A stretch of 64,000 bases of DNA from Alphaproteobacteria bacterium. Its GTDB lineage: Bacteria; Pseudomonadota; Alphaproteobacteria; Micavibrionales; Micavibrionaceae. Every line of letters starts with the position of its first letter. The first letter of the stretch is position 1. Position numbers and translations under genes: made by a program. Below, piece after piece: positions 27,388-38,520 of this stretch. Below the pieces are notes generated by a model, which was given only the letters and a program-made list of their open reading frames with translations, did no database searches and had not been told where the DNA came from. The stretch lies in the NCBI GenBank assembly GCA_021775965.1, contig JAJFGV010000056.1, positions 26,537 through 90,536 of the forward strand, in the 5' to 3' direction.

Positions 27388-27972
27388 ATGAGTGAAAACA
27401 AGCTTAACTTGGCCGTATTTATTTCAGGACGAGGCAGCAATCTGCAATCACTCATCGATGCCTGCAAAGACGAAAACTACCCGGCGCAAATCGCTGCTGT
27501 CCTGTCCAACAAGCCGGATGTTCAGGGACTGGAGCGCGCGAAAAAAGCCAACATCCCGACCATCACCGTTTCTCACAAAGACTACGAAACAAAACAGAGT
27601 TTTGAAGGCGCTATGCTCGAGGCACTGAAAGATTACCCCATCGACTTCATTTGTCTGGCCGGATTTATGCGTATTCTGAGTCCCCATTTTATCAATCACT
27701 GGCCCGATAAGATCATCAACATTCACCCTTCTCTGCTGCCCGAATATAAGGGTCTCAACACCCATGAGCGGGCTCTAGCAGATGGCAAAAAAGAAGCCGG
27801 ATGCACGATCCACTATGTAGTCCCGGAAATGGATAGCGGACCTATAGTTATGCAAAAGAAAGTCCCTATCCTGGGTGATGATACCCCCAAAACCCTTGCT
27901 GAACGGGTTTTAGAGCAGGAACATATCGCCTATCCTGAGGCTGTACGCCTGCTTGCTAAGGCGAAATCCTAA
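27388..27972 (+). CDS. purN: Phosphoribosylglycinamide formyltransferase
   Basis: Transfers the formyl group of 10-formyl-tetrahydrofolate to GAR. The 194-residue protein carries the GAR-binding start (LAVFISGRGSNLQSLI) and the catalytic segments INIHPSLLPEYKGLNTH and GCTIHYVVPEMDSGPI with Asn/His/Asp in place. It forms an operon with purM. About 70 bases separate it from the hybrid kinase gene; a TATAAT and a nested inverted repeat lie in that gap. Confidence 0.96.
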   Translation: MSENKLNLAVFISGRGSNLQSLIDACKDENYPAQIAAVLSNKPDVQGLERAKKANIPTITVSHKDYETKQSFEGAMLEALKDYPIDFICLAGFMRILSPHFINHWPDKIINIHPSLLPEYKGLNTHERALADGKKEAGCTIHYVVPEMDSGPIVMQKKVPILGDDTPKTLAERVLEQEHIAYPEAVRLLAKAKS

Positions 27973-27984
27973 CCATTTCTTTAA

Positions 27985-28037
27985 ATTTAGCCTATAATAT
28001 CAATGTGGTAATGGGGAAGTCCACTTAAGGGCTAAAT
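27985..28037 (+). promoter_or_regulatory. Structured leader with -10 box before the hybrid kinase gene
   Basis: ATTTAGCC at 27985-27992 pairs with GGCTAAAT at 28030-28037. A shorter GTGG/CCAC pair is nested inside. TATAAT (27993-27998) begins inside the outer repeat. The kinase start codon is 6 bases after the repeat, so the fold could hide its ribosome site. A convincing -35 box was not seen. Confidence 0.35.
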
Positions 28038-28043
28038 AGGCAC

Positions 28044-31000
28044 ATGTCCTGGTTAAATCGTTTTCACGCCTGTCTTTCAGGCGCTTTACTCTGTCTGGCT
28101 GCAGCAATTCTGTTTCTGCCCGGTTTTTTGCATGCTGATACGGCGGAAAACGCGACGGTGATACTTGGTAATAAGCAATCTTCTATCTTTATCGCCCCTC
28201 ACCTCTACGTCACGAAAGATCCCGAACAAAAAATAACTTACAAAGATCTGGTCACGCGCCACCAGAGTAATCTCAAAGGAGAGAAAAAAGACCGCAAAAC
28301 CATTAGTCTTGGTCCTGCTTCGCAGCCCATCTGGATGGTTCTATCTGTTACAAATAACTCCAAAGCAGAAGACTGGGTCTTACATTTTGGCAAGGCTTTT
28401 GATGGTCGCTATGCAGGCGTCAAAAAACTACTGGTTCAAAACCACACACAAAATGTGACCTATACACGTGCTTTGCGCGAAAAAGATAAACCCGGCTCTT
28501 TTGGAGAAGATCTGTTAGGACCTGCCCTCCCCATAAAAATAGGAAAAGGGCAAACAGACTTAATTGTCATTTACATTGAAGCAGAGGGCGGCCTGCCCAC
28601 AACCATTACACCACGTCTGATGAGCAGTAAATCTTATATTCATATGCTGCGCTATGGAGACATATTCTCAATTGTGGCAGGTACTTTTTTCATCAGCTTG
28701 ATGGGATTTTTTATTGCCACTCTTTATATAAGAAAACAGCCCGCCTACTTCGCGCTTTTTGTTTATTACTTCATTCATACGGCGCTATTTTTCCTGATAA
28801 CCAACAGCTTCTTTGCAGAATTATCTTTTAATGGGGAACTAATGGTTCTGCTTTACATCTCGACAATTATAGCAGGACTGGTCACAACAAAGTTTTTTCT
28901 GGAGGTTACGGTAGAAGAGCCTATCGAAAATTATGGGCTCTATGCCCTTGGTGGGGTGGTGTTACTGGCAGCTTCCTTAAACATCCTTATCTTTGACGAA
29001 AAATCCGCCATCGGAACCGCCATTCTTTTTGGGCCTGCCGCTCTAGCCATGCTGGGCATCTCGGCTATTGCCTACAAACAATCCAGGCTGGGGAAGTTCG
29101 CCGGAGCCCAGTACGCGATAGCCTGGCTCATGCCTTTTATAGGAATCGTCATTACAGGCCTGAGTATCCTTGAAATTATTACGCCCACAATGCTTGCTAT
29201 CAACGCCTACTGGATTTCCCTTGCCCCACAAGCGGCTCTTTTTGTTATCGCGACAGTTATAAAAATTAAACTCATCAATGAACAAGTTAAACAATTAAGA
29301 ATCCGTAAGAATCGGAAGCAACATTCACAATCACGACTTAAACAATCAAAAGAATCAGCAGACCAAACAAGGCTTCTACGTGTGATCGAACGTGAACGTG
29401 AGCTTATGGCTGAGCTCAGAGAACGGGAAATGCAGCGCACCGAAGAAATGCGCAAAGCCAAAGAAGCTGCCGACCAGGCCAACCGCGCCAAATCCGCTTT
29501 TCTGGCTGTTGTCAGTCATGAAATCCGTACACCGATGACGGGCATTATGGGCATGGTTAAATTGCTACTGGATACCAAACTGAGCACCAATCAAAATGAT
29601 TACGCCCTCGCCCTCCAGAAATCTGGCGATACGATGATGGCACTTTTGAACGACATCCTCGACTTTGAAAAAAGCGAAAGCGGAAAGATGGAGCTCGAAT
29701 ATGTCGACTTTGATCTGCCCCGCCTTGTTCAGGATGTTGTGATGCTCATGTCCGGCAAGGCGACAGAAAAAGGTGTTTTCCTCAAAGCCGATATTGCCGA
29801 AGATGTGCCGCGCTTTGTCCTTGGCGATCCAACACGCTTGCGGCAGGTTCTTCTCAACCTGGTTACCAATGCCATCAAATTTACACAGGATGGCGGGGTC
29901 ACCATTCACTTAAAATCGAGACCTCTTGAGAATAAACCCGAGGGTATTAAGGGAGATTTCGAGATATACATGTCCGTTCAGGATACAGGGATCGGAATTC
30001 CCGAAGAGGCACGGGAAACTCTTTTTGTCCCCTTCACCCAAGCCGATTCAAGTGTATCACGTAAATACGGGGGAACAGGGCTTGGCCTGGCTATCTGTAA
30101 GCGGCTTATCGGCGCCATGGGCAGCACCATAGCCGTAGACAGCAAAGATAGCGAAGGCTCTAATTTTCACTTTACGCTTCTCATGGAGGTAGGGCATGAG
30201 ACCAGAGCTGAAGAAATACAGGATAACAAGGAAGCCATGTTAACCCGGGACGTGCCGTCCAAACGCATCCTTGTGGTCGAAGACAACGAAATGAACCGCC
30301 GGGTCCTCCAGGGTCTTCTTGAAAAATACGGCCACACAGCCATCATGGCCAAAAGCGGTGAAGAAGCCCTGGAAAAATGTGAGCGCGAAGAACTCTTTGA
30401 TCTTATCCTGATGGATATCCAGCTCACAGGCATGAACGGAGAAGAAACAACACGAACAATACGCACTATGCCCGACAGAAAAATTGCCGCAACTCCCGTC
30501 ATTGCCTTAACCGGGAATGTCATGATAGAGGATGTAACGCGCTATTTCGAAGCCAATATGAACGGTCACATAGCCAAACCAATCCAGGTCGATCAATTGC
30601 TGGAATCCATCAAAAGGGTTCATAAGGGCAATCTTGAAAACCCTGTCATCCTGCCAGAAGAAGGTGAAAATTCACGGCTCATGAGCCTACCAACCAACCT
30701 TGAATTTGATGACCGCGAGGTTTTTGTGGATGATCATGACGAAGACATGCCCATGCCTTTCGATATACGCAACACAGAGAGTATTCCTGCTCCACAACCA
30801 GATGAAGCCAATGCTGAAGTTACAGCCTTTGAAAAATTTGTGGAAGATAATGTAGGCAGCACAGATAATAGCGCCACCCCTACTTCGAACGCCGCAAGCG
30901 ACCCCTTTCATATCACAGATGAGGATCTGGATATTGATTCTTTTGATGAAGCTGTCCGCGAGGAATCCGTCTTCACAAACCCTGTTATAAATACACCCCC

Positions 31001-31448
31001 GGCCGCAGAAGAAAAGCCTGAACCAACACCACCAGAATCCGAACCCAAACCAGAGCCTGAAATAACAACACCGCCAGAGCCGCCATCCTCAGACAATATT
31101 GATATGGGTGCCCTCGACCACGACATGCTCAAAAGCCTACTGGATAACCTCGGCAAAGAGCAATTCAGCGGCCTCATCGACGGGTTCTTAGCCAAAGCAG
31201 ATGAAATTATCGATGTTCTCAATCAAGCTGCTGACCAAAATGATGTGCCGGGAATGGGCGCCAGAGCGCATGAGCTTAAAGGCATGGCGGGCAATTTTGG
31301 TATAAAAGAAGTGAGCAAAATCGCGGCAGAGACAGAAAAATCTGCCAAACTCGGTAACGGAGAAGAAGCCGCCGGGCATATCGCAGGGCTAGCAGATTCA
31401 AACCGCAATGCAAAAGCCGCAATTAAAAAATGGCTGGACGAAAACTAG
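28044..31448 (+). CDS. Hybrid sensor histidine kinase: 7TMR-DISM sensor, HisKA, HATPase, receiver, Hpt
   Basis: A 1134-residue membrane kinase holding a complete phosphorelay in one chain. A signal/first helix is followed by an extracytoplasmic DISMED2-like beta domain (~30-200), seven membrane helices (~205-415), a coiled coil (~420-480) and HisKA with His492 in [10 protein letters not shown]. The ATPase domain carries the N box ([10 protein letters not shown]) and G boxes ([16 protein letters not shown]). A receiver with Asp791 (LILMDIQL) follows, then a Pro/Glu-rich linker and a C-terminal Hpt with His1076 ([13 protein letters not shown]). The 7TMR-DISM sensors are thought to bind small carbohydrates. 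Its stop overlaps ndk convergently. No partner regulator is adjacent; DivK-type receivers are possible targets. Confidence 0.93.
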   Translation: MSWLNRFHACLSGALLCLAAAILFLPGFLHADTAENATVILGNKQSSIFIAPHLYVTKDPEQKITYKDLVTRHQSNLKGEKKDRKTISLGPASQPIWMVLSVTNNSKAEDWVLHFGKAFDGRYAGVKKLLVQNHTQNVTYTRALREKDKPGSFGEDLLGPALPIKIGKGQTDLIVIYIEAEGGLPTTITPRLMSSKSYIHMLRYGDIFSIVAGTFFISLMGFFIATLYIRKQPAYFALFVYYFIHTALFFLITNSFFAELSFNGELMVLLYISTIIAGLVTTKFFLEVTVEEPIENYGLYALGGVVLLAASLNILIFDEKSAIGTAILFGPAALAMLGISAIAYKQSRLGKFAGAQYAIAWLMPFIGIVITGLSILEIITPTMLAINAYWISLAPQAALFVIATVIKIKLINEQVKQLRIRKNRKQHSQSRLKQSKESADQTRLLRVIERERELMAELREREMQRTEEMRKAKEAADQANRAKSAFLAVVSHEIRTPMTGIMGMVKLLLDTKLSTNQNDYALALQKSGDTMMALLNDILDFEKSESGKMELEYVDFDLPRLVQDVVMLMSGKATEKGVFLKADIAEDVPRFVLGDPTRLRQVLLNLVTNAIKFTQDGGVTIHLKSRPLENKPEGIKGDFEIYMSVQDTGIGIPEEARETLFVPFTQADSSVSRKYGGTGLGLAICKRLIGAMGSTIAVDSKDSEGSNFHFTLLMEVGHETRAEEIQDNKEAMLTRDVPSKRILVVEDNEMNRRVLQGLLEKYGHTAIMAKSGEEALEKCEREELFDLILMDIQLTGMNGEETTRTIRTMPDRKIAATPVIALTGNVMIEDVTRYFEANMNGHIAKPIQVDQLLESIKRVHKGNLENPVILPEEGENSRLMSLPTNLEFDDREVFVDDHDEDMPMPFDIRNTESIPAPQPDEANAEVTAFEKFVEDNVGSTDNSATPTSNAASDPFHITDEDLDIDSFDEAVREESVFTNPVINTPPAAEEKPEPTPPESEPKPEPEITTPPEPPSSDNIDMGALDHDMLKSLLDNLGKEQFSGLIDGFLAKADEIIDVLNQAADQNDVPGMGARAHELKGMAGNFGIKEVSKIAAETEKSAKLGNGEEAAGHIAGLADSNRNAKAAIKKWLDEN

Positions 31449-31867
31449 CCGACAATCTCATCATCGCTGAAAAAATAAGCAATCTCGATCGCTGCATTCT
31501 CCAGGCTGTCAGAGCCGTGCACTGAGTTCTCACCAATATTCAAAGCAAACTCTTTGCGGATTGTGCCGGCATCGGCTTCTTCTGGGTTGGTAGCACCCAT
31601 AACCTCGCGGTTTTTTGCCAGAGCACCTTCACCTTCAAGAACCTGTACAACAACAGGCTCAGAGCTCATAAATTCTGTCAGCTCGCCAAAAAACGGGCGT
31701 TCCTTGTGAACAGCGTAAAACCCTTCGGCTTTCTCTTTGCTCATGTGAATGCGCTTTTGTGCGACAATCCGCAGGCCCGCTTCTTCGAGCTTGGCATTTA
31801 TAGCGCCTGTCAAGTTACGTCTGGTGGCGTCGGGTTTGATAATCGAAAATGTGCGTTCAGTGGCCAT
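31445..31867 (-). CDS. ndk: Nucleoside diphosphate kinase
   Basis: Moves the gamma-phosphate from ATP to NDPs through a phosphohistidine. The 140-residue protein starts at the ATG with a GAGG site upstream ([18 protein letters not shown]). The active histidine lies in [10 protein letters not shown] near residue 117. Normal length. It is convergent with the hybrid kinase and lies about 75 bases after alaS-stop-side sequence, on the alaS strand. Confidence 0.97.
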   Translation of the reverse strand: MATERTFSIIKPDATRRNLTGAINAKLEEAGLRIVAQKRIHMSKEKAEGFYAVHKERPFFGELTEFMSSEPVVVQVLEGEGALAKNREVMGATNPEEADAGTIRKEFALNIGENSVHGSDSLENAAIEIAYFFSDDEIVG

Positions 31868-31943
31868 TATGTTTTCCTCATTCTTATGAAATTCTGAGAG
31901 GTTTATACCGGGCAATCATATCTTTCGCAACAGCAAAATTTAT

Positions 31944-34634
31944 CTAACCAGCCAGATTCTTCTCAATCGCACTGACCGCATCATTGGCCGCGCTAACGTC
32001 CGGCCCACCGGCCTGCGCCATATCAGGCCGTCCGCCACCGCCTTTGCCGCCCAAAGCTTCCGCGCCTATCTTGACCAGCTCCACAGCATTCACCCGATCC
32101 GTTAAATCATCAGTGACCCCAACAACAATCGAGGCCTTGCCCTCACCTGTCGCCACCAGAACAATCACGCCGGATCCGAGTTTTTTCTTGAGATCATCAG
32201 CCATGGGCTTCAAATCCTTCGGCGGAAAACCCTCCAGCACCTTACCGGTAAATTTTACACCACCAATGTCTTTGATATCATCTTCAGACTGCGCCATTCC
32301 ATCCGTTGCCTTTTTACGGCGAAGATCAGAAATTTCTTTGTTCAATTTTTTGTTCTCTTTTTCCAGCGCAGATGATTCCGTCTGCGTTTCTTTTGGAACC
32401 ACACCACCCAGAGAATCCATCTCATCTCTAAGCTTTTTATTTTCGGCAGATAACTTGTCGTGAACTTCCTGCAAACCCTGCTCTTTATTTTTCTCATAAG
32501 CTGAAGCGCGAGCGCCCGTCATCGCTTCAACGCGCCGCACCCCGGCCGACAACGCCCCTTCGGAAATAATTTTGAAACTCTCAATTTCTCCCGTATTTTC
32601 GACATGCGTACCGCCACACAGCTCAATCGAAAACACTCGGTTTCCTGTTTTGGTGCCCATCATCACAACCCGCACCTCGTCATCATATTTTTCACCGAAC
32701 AGCGCCATAGCTCCGGTTTCCCGCGCTTCATCAAGGCCCATCAAGCGCGTTTCAACCGGCGTTTCCGCCTTAATCTCGGCGTTTACAATCTCTTCAACTT
32801 TTTGAATATCTTCTGACGAAATCCCCTTGGGATGTGAAATATCAAAGCGCGTCCGCGCCTCATCCTGCAACGAACCTTTCTGCGCCACATGCTCACCCAA
32901 CACCTGACGCAAGGCTTCATGCATTAAATGCGTCACCGAGTGATTGGCACGAATGGCGCTGCGCCGATCGTGATCGACCTTCATCTCGACACTGGCACCA
33001 ACCGCAACATTGCCTTGCTCACATTTCACATGATGCACAAACAATTGACCAAGTTGTTTTTTGGTATCAGTAACACTCGCCTGAAAGCCTTCGGCTGTCG
33101 AAAAATCTCCTTTATCTCCAACCTGCCCCCCGGACTCGCCATAGAATGGGCTCTGATTGGTAACAATCTGAATCTCATCACCTTCCTTGGCTTCCTTAAC
33201 CTTCTTACCATCCTTCACAATCGCCAGCACCTGCCCTTCGGCGCTTTCAACTTCATAGCCCAGAAACTCCGTCGGCCCGACTTCGTCCAGAATCTCAAAC
33301 CAAACCTTTTCATCCGCCGCATCACCAGAGCCCGACCACGCCGCGCGCGCCGCTTTTTTCTGCGCCTCCATACATTTATCAAATTCGGCTGTATCAACCT
33401 CAACGCCTTGCGCCCGTAACGCATCCTGAGTCAAATCAAGTGGAAACCCAAAAGTATCGTAAAGCTTGAACGCGATATCGCCGGGAAATGTTTTGTCTTT
33501 CACCTTGCCAGATTCCTCATCCAGCATTTTCAGCCCACGCTCCAGAGTCACCTTAAACCGCTCTTCTTCTGATTTCAGCGTCTCGGAAATCAACGCCTCT
33601 GCCCGCTTTAATTCGGGATACGCCTCACCCATCATACCCATCAGCGTTGGCAACAACTGATACATCAGCGGTTCTTTCGCGCCCAGCAAGTGCGCGTGCC
33701 GCATACCGCGCCGCATAATCCGCCGCAACACGTAACCACGCCCTTCATTGCTCGGCATCACCCCATCAGCCAGCAAAAACGACGCGCAGCGCAAATGATC
33801 GGCAATAACCCGGTGGCTAGCCGACATATCACCATCAGGATCAACACTTGTGAGATCTGCGCTGTGCTCTATCAACGTCCGCATGATATCGATAGCGTAA
33901 TTATCATGGCTCCCCATCAATGTGGCAGTCATGCGCTCCAGCCCCATCCCTGTATCAATTGAAGGTTTAGGCAGGCTGATTTGCGTATCCGCATCAATCT
34001 GCTCAAATTGCATGAAAACCAAATTCCAGATCTCAATAAAGCGATCACCATCTTCATCCGGAGATCCCGGCGGACCGCCCGGTATATGCTCTCCATGGTC
34101 ATAGAAAATCTCAGAGCAGGGACCGCACGGACCCGTATCGCCCATGCGCCAGAAATTATCATCGGTTGGAATACGAATGATTTTGTCATCGCTCAAGCCT
34201 GCGATTTTCTTCCAGAGGTCGGCCGCTTCTTCATCACTGGAATGAACCGTGACAGTGAGCTTGTCCTTGGGGATACCAAAATTTTTGGTAATCAACTCCC
34301 AACCAAAAGCAATCGCCTCTTCCTTGAAATAATCTCCAAAAGAAAAATTCCCCATCATTTCAAAAAACGTATGATGCCTTGCCGTATAACCAACATTATC
34401 CAGATCATTATGCTTGCCACCAGCACGCACGCATTTCTGCGCCGTAGTCGCACGAGAATAATCACGCTTCTCTGTGCCGGTAAAAACATTTTTGAACTGT
34501 ACCATGCCGGAATTCACGAACATCAAAGTCGGGTCATTTTGTGGCACGAGCGGTGACGAATCCACGACACTATGCCCGTGGCCTTTAAAAAAGTTCAGGA
34601 ATTCTGACCTTATGTCATTGACTGTTTTCATCAT
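31944..34634 (-). CDS. alaS: Alanyl-tRNA synthetase
   Basis: Charges and edits tRNA-Ala. The 896-residue protein has the class II core ([35 protein letters not shown]), the editing domain with zinc ligands ([11 protein letters not shown] and [12 protein letters not shown]), a coiled coil near 720-780 and the DHHA1/C-Ala end ([15 protein letters not shown]). Full length and intact. Start is at either of two adjacent Met codons. It is divergent from the hisN-like gene. Confidence 0.97.
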   Translation of the reverse strand: MMKTVNDIRSEFLNFFKGHGHSVVDSSPLVPQNDPTLMFVNSGMVQFKNVFTGTEKRDYSRATTAQKCVRAGGKHNDLDNVGYTARHHTFFEMMGNFSFGDYFKEEAIAFGWELITKNFGIPKDKLTVTVHSSDEEAADLWKKIAGLSDDKIIRIPTDDNFWRMGDTGPCGPCSEIFYDHGEHIPGGPPGSPDEDGDRFIEIWNLVFMQFEQIDADTQISLPKPSIDTGMGLERMTATLMGSHDNYAIDIMRTLIEHSADLTSVDPDGDMSASHRVIADHLRCASFLLADGVMPSNEGRGYVLRRIMRRGMRHAHLLGAKEPLMYQLLPTLMGMMGEAYPELKRAEALISETLKSEEERFKVTLERGLKMLDEESGKVKDKTFPGDIAFKLYDTFGFPLDLTQDALRAQGVEVDTAEFDKCMEAQKKAARAAWSGSGDAADEKVWFEILDEVGPTEFLGYEVESAEGQVLAIVKDGKKVKEAKEGDEIQIVTNQSPFYGESGGQVGDKGDFSTAEGFQASVTDTKKQLGQLFVHHVKCEQGNVAVGASVEMKVDHDRRSAIRANHSVTHLMHEALRQVLGEHVAQKGSLQDEARTRFDISHPKGISSEDIQKVEEIVNAEIKAETPVETRLMGLDEARETGAMALFGEKYDDEVRVVMMGTKTGNRVFSIELCGGTHVENTGEIESFKIISEGALSAGVRRVEAMTGARASAYEKNKEQGLQEVHDKLSAENKKLRDEMDSLGGVVPKETQTESSALEKENKKLNKEISDLRRKKATDGMAQSEDDIKDIGGVKFTGKVLEGFPPKDLKPMADDLKKKLGSGVIVLVATGEGKASIVVGVTDDLTDRVNAVELVKIGAEALGGKGGGGRPDMAQAGGPDVSAANDAVSAIEKNLAG

Positions 34635-34680
34635 TACTCTCTATGTTGGGCGCAACTATACCTCTATCAAGGGTCTATTT

Positions 34681-35442
34681 ATGCAGGAATTTACGCAACT
34701 TGCCAATACTCTAGCCGATAAAGCCGGGCAGATCGTCCGGCGCTATTACCGCGCGCCCTTTGATGTCGAAAGCAAAGAAGACACCAGCCCCGTCACCATT
34801 GCCGACCGCGAGGTTGAGCAAGTTTTACGCGAAATCATTGAAAAACAGCGCCCCGAGGACGGCATTATCGGTGAAGAATTTGGTACCAAAGAGAGCCAGA
34901 ATGGGCTCACCTGGGTGCTCGACCCAATTGACGGTACCAAGCCTTTTATCACCGGCCGCCCGACTTTCGGTACACTTATCGCTCTATGTGAAGAGGATAA
35001 GCCGATCCTCGGCGTTATTGACCAAGCGATTATCAATGACCGCTGGATCGGTGCCAAAGGCCAAACCACCATTCATAATGGTGACGAGGTTAAAACCCGA
35101 TCTTGCAAAAACCTACAAGCCTCGATCGGCAGCTCAACCTCGCCTATGATGTTCAAGGATCAGGGCTTTGATTTTATCACGAACTGGCGCGAAAAATGCC
35201 AGTTCATCGTCTGGGGCGGCGATTGCATCACGTACGGCCTACTCGCCAACGGCAATCTCGATGTCATTATCGAAGCAGAAATGAAAATCTATGACTACCT
35301 TGCCCATGTTGCAATCGTCGAAGGCGCCGGCGGGAAAATGTGCGACTGGCACGGCGAACCGCTCACCCTGCAATCCGATCACCACGTTATCGCGCTTGGT
35401 GATGCTTCGCTCTGGGGTGAAGTTTCAGAATTGTTGAAGTAA
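34681..35442 (+). CDS. hisN: Histidinol-phosphatase, inositol-monophosphatase family
   Basis: A 253-residue magnesium-dependent phosphatase. The metal-site motifs are complete: GEEFG near residue 62, WVLDPIDGTKPFITG near 78-92, and WGGDCITYGLLANG near 180. The GTKPF/GTLIAL pattern is that of HisN-type histidinol-phosphatases rather than SuhB or CysQ, so the last-but-one step of histidine synthesis is the likely role. The start at 34681 leaves a normal N-terminus (MQEFTQLANTLADKAG); a longer frame would overlap alaS. A second family member (cysQ) is at 57 kb. Confidence 0.85.
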   Translation: MQEFTQLANTLADKAGQIVRRYYRAPFDVESKEDTSPVTIADREVEQVLREIIEKQRPEDGIIGEEFGTKESQNGLTWVLDPIDGTKPFITGRPTFGTLIALCEEDKPILGVIDQAIINDRWIGAKGQTTIHNGDEVKTRSCKNLQASIGSSTSPMMFKDQGFDFITNWREKCQFIVWGGDCITYGLLANGNLDVIIEAEMKIYDYLAHVAIVEGAGGKMCDWHGEPLTLQSDHHVIALGDASLWGEVSELLK

Positions 35443-35445
35443 CCT

Positions 35446-37455
35446 CTAACGCCGATCAGCCAGGCTAAACGCGTCTTTATCGCCCATCACCGCGTACTGG
35501 GCGTTGCGCCCGGCAGCCACCGCATTCAGAGTCGGCGTCGGCAAATCCTCCCGCAAACGATACATCCAGTAATTGGCCAGCACACGCTCAATATAATTAC
35601 GCGTTTCCGATGCGGGAATACTTTCAACAAACAAAAGCGGATCGCCAATCTCCGGCAATGCTCGTTTCCATTTTGCCAGATTGCCCGGCCCGGCATTATA
35701 AGCGATCAGCAGCGAAAACAAATCGCCACCAACGTTATTATGCGTCATCAGATCCTCAAGGTAGCGCTGACCGATTTCCAAATTCATCTGCGGATTATCC
35801 AGCGCCGCCTGTTCACGATATTCTGTTTTGAGGTTGTATTGACCGGCAACATGGCTGGCCGTTTTCGGCATCACCTGCATCAACCCCTTTGCACCGCTAC
35901 GACTTTTGGCATTCGGATCAAAGCGCGATTCCTGGCGCATGATTGCATGGATCAGTGCCGGGTCAACTTTATACCCCTCCTTGGGCTTCCACGGCCCCGT
36001 CGGATAAAGCGCCGCAAGGTAAAACCCGCCATCATCCATCTCCATAGAATGCCCAAGCCGCATCGCCAGCCCCGGCAAGCCCGCATAGCCGGCATAAGCC
36101 AGCAACGCTTTACGCAGCTTTGTATTGTCCTTGGTGTTGAGGCGCACCAACTCGGTTTCGGCCAAACGAACTTGCCCGGCTGCCACCAGCATAATCGCGC
36201 GCGCTCCCGCCGGGGTCTTCATCAGCAGATTATGATTGTCTTTCGTATAGGTCGGAATCTTCCAGTTAAAATCAAAATCACGGCCCAGCGCCCGCGTCGC
36301 TATCAAACCGTAAAATGTATGCGGATGTTCTGATGCACGTTTTAACCACGTGCTTACCGCCCGTACATTGCCCGTACGCATATGAGCACGCGCCGCCCAA
36401 TAGGCTCCCGATGCCGCTATCCAGCCTGAGGCATAGGGCGAGCGCCCCGTCACTTCAAAATGCCGCGCCGCCTGATCATAATCACCACTGCGCCAGGCAG
36501 CCAGTCCGGCCAGCCAGCCAGCCCGCGGCACATGCACACCGGAACGACGCGCAGCCCTAGACGCCAGATCATAAGCCTCATCATTTTGCCCGGCATAAAA
36601 ATATCCGGCAGCAATATCAGCGAGCAACAAATCCTGTTCAACCGGGTCAAGCCACGCTGTCGCCTTATGCCCTTCCAGATCACGCACCGCCTGCGGCAAA
36701 TTCCCCTTGCGCACGTCGTGACGAACAAGCTGGGTTAATTCAGCAATCCGTCTTTTTTGTTCCGTTGTTCTTTGCCGGGAGGAAGCATATTTTTTGCCAC
36801 GGCTCACCGTCACGGCCCGCACAGGCATCATCTTCTTTGAAACCTGCGGCTTATTAAGATCGCCTTCAAACCCGCCTGGTTGGCGCTTTAACGCCATCTT
36901 GTGAATATTTTCGGCGCCGGGATAATCGGCATAAAGATCCATCCAGTTCCGCAATTCTTCATAGCTTGTCTTATAAGCTGTCGGATGCATATAACGTTGA
37001 TAAAGGACATGACCGCGCAAACGAAAATCACTCAGACGTTCCAGCTCCTGATTGGCCTCCTCAATATTGCCGCGCTCCTGATAAGTAAAAATCCGTCCGT
37101 AAATTTCAGCATCGCCCTCGGACAAAACCTGATTTACCTTCGCCATCGGCTTTGCTTTGGGAATGGGCGGCTCACCAAATTGCAACAAGGACTCGACAGA
37201 GTTTTCGATACGGACCAGAGCGTCTTGAAAAAATCCATCGATTCCTTCTTCCTCTTCTTCCTGAAATCCTTCCCCAGATTCTGCCGCCAAAAGATTTTTT
37301 ATAATGTCATCGGACACGTAAACAGGCGCTTCCGGCTTACGCGCCGGAATTGGAATCAAATCCGACGCCATTGCTCCGCTACAAATAGTAGCGCTGTACA
37401 AAAACACCAGCCCTGTGAACAGAACCTGCTTTTTTAAAACCAAAAATTTACACAT
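35446..37455 (-). CDS. Soluble lytic murein transglycosylase (Slt70-like)
   Basis: A periplasmic enzyme that cleaves peptidoglycan with formation of 1,6-anhydro-muramic ends. From the ATG at 37453-37455 the 669-residue product has a signal peptide (VLFTGLVFLYSATICSG). A long helical superhelix of TPR-like repeats covers about 100-490. The C-terminal SLT domain carries the catalytic glutamate in AIMRQESRFDPNAKSRSGAKGLMQVMP and the later AYNAGPGNLAKW. It is convergent with hisN; the stops are 3 bases apart. Such enzymes can open the wall for envelope-spanning machines. Confidence 0.92.
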   Translation of the reverse strand: MCKFLVLKKQVLFTGLVFLYSATICSGAMASDLIPIPARKPEAPVYVSDDIIKNLLAAESGEGFQEEEEEGIDGFFQDALVRIENSVESLLQFGEPPIPKAKPMAKVNQVLSEGDAEIYGRIFTYQERGNIEEANQELERLSDFRLRGHVLYQRYMHPTAYKTSYEELRNWMDLYADYPGAENIHKMALKRQPGGFEGDLNKPQVSKKMMPVRAVTVSRGKKYASSRQRTTEQKRRIAELTQLVRHDVRKGNLPQAVRDLEGHKATAWLDPVEQDLLLADIAAGYFYAGQNDEAYDLASRAARRSGVHVPRAGWLAGLAAWRSGDYDQAARHFEVTGRSPYASGWIAASGAYWAARAHMRTGNVRAVSTWLKRASEHPHTFYGLIATRALGRDFDFNWKIPTYTKDNHNLLMKTPAGARAIMLVAAGQVRLAETELVRLNTKDNTKLRKALLAYAGYAGLPGLAMRLGHSMEMDDGGFYLAALYPTGPWKPKEGYKVDPALIHAIMRQESRFDPNAKSRSGAKGLMQVMPKTASHVAGQYNLKTEYREQAALDNPQMNLEIGQRYLEDLMTHNNVGGDLFSLLIAYNAGPGNLAKWKRALPEIGDPLLFVESIPASETRNYIERVLANYWMYRLREDLPTPTLNAVAAGRNAQYAVMGDKDAFSLADRR

Positions 37456-37523
37456 AATGATTAAGAAATATACGAAAGCATTCCACGAGTCTAGAAAAGC
37501 CCGCAAAACCACCAACAGGGCCT

Positions 37524-38435
37524 CTATTTTAAGCCGAGTTCTTCACGTTTTTGCTGGATCATCAACATATCGGCCCAGACGGCTTTTTTCTGTGATGGCG
37601 TGCTCAACAGATAGGCCGGGTGATAAGTGGCAATGGCCGAAATAATCTTCGATTCAGATTTTAACTCCGGCGTTTGCGGCTGATAGCCATGCCATAATTT
37701 GCGCATGCGGGAAATCCCGTCTGTGCTACCCAGCAGGGCCTTGGCCGATACCCCGCCACAAAAAACAAGAATCTTCGGCTGGGCCAGCTGGATATGGCGT
37801 TCAATAAACGGCAAACTGGCTTCCACCTCACCGGGCGATGGTGTTCTGTTGCCCGGCGGTCGCCAGTTTAAAATATTGGCCATATAAAGTGATTTGGCAG
37901 GATCTTCTTCAGTGCGGTCCAGCCCGATACATTGAAAGATTTTATCCAGCAGTTGTCCACTCTGACCCACAAAGGGCTTGCCGATTCTATCCTCATCCGC
38001 GCCCGGCGCTTCACCGATCAGCATAACCGGCGCTTTCGGGTTGCCATCACAAAACACCAGATTGGTCGCCGTCTTTTTCAGGGAAATACCTTCAAATTCA
38101 GCAATCGCCTCACGCAGCTCCTCCAGCGTATTCGCTTCCTGCGCCAGTTTCACGCTCTCCGCCCGCGCATCGGAAGCACCCAGCGGCGTTTGATCCTGGG
38201 TAGCCGATGATGGCCCTCTCGCTGCTGCCAAGATATTCGATACAGGATCTCCCTCCCGAGCCCCAGCACCGGAAGCAACACTCTGCCCCTCAACATTATT
38301 ATGAAAAATAGAAATGGTATTGGGCGCGGCAATCTTCGTGCGATCAACCGCCTCATCCCCCAGCGCCTCATCAACACCATTCTCGACATACCATTCAAGA
38401 GCGGATTGAAATGCTTTATACTCAACTTGCGCCAT
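37524..38435 (-). CDS. Family 4-like uracil-DNA glycosylase without the usual Fe-S cysteines
   Basis: Removes uracil from DNA. The 303-residue protein has a ~110-residue low-conservation N-terminus, then motif 1 (LIGEAPGADEDRIGKPFVGQSG), the NILNWRPPGNRTPS segment and motif 2 (TYHPAYLLSTP). Classical family 4 enzymes carry four cysteines for a 4Fe-4S cluster, two before motif 1 and two around the WRPP segment. Here those places read AEFEGISLKK and YMANILNWRPP, without cysteine. The three cysteines present (FCDG, FQCIG, VFCGG) do not match. This may be a cluster-free alphaproteobacterial variant. Confidence 0.85.
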   Translation of the reverse strand: MAQVEYKAFQSALEWYVENGVDEALGDEAVDRTKIAAPNTISIFHNNVEGQSVASGAGAREGDPVSNILAAARGPSSATQDQTPLGASDARAESVKLAQEANTLEELREAIAEFEGISLKKTATNLVFCDGNPKAPVMLIGEAPGADEDRIGKPFVGQSGQLLDKIFQCIGLDRTEEDPAKSLYMANILNWRPPGNRTPSPGEVEASLPFIERHIQLAQPKILVFCGGVSAKALLGSTDGISRMRKLWHGYQPQTPELKSESKIISAIATYHPAYLLSTPSQKKAVWADMLMIQQKREELGLK

Positions 38436-38520
38436 AGCTGGCCAAAACCCTGATTAATTCATATGGACATCTCCGAATATACGCTACATTAGAAGGGAAA
38501 GAAAAGAGAGGTTTTAATCT

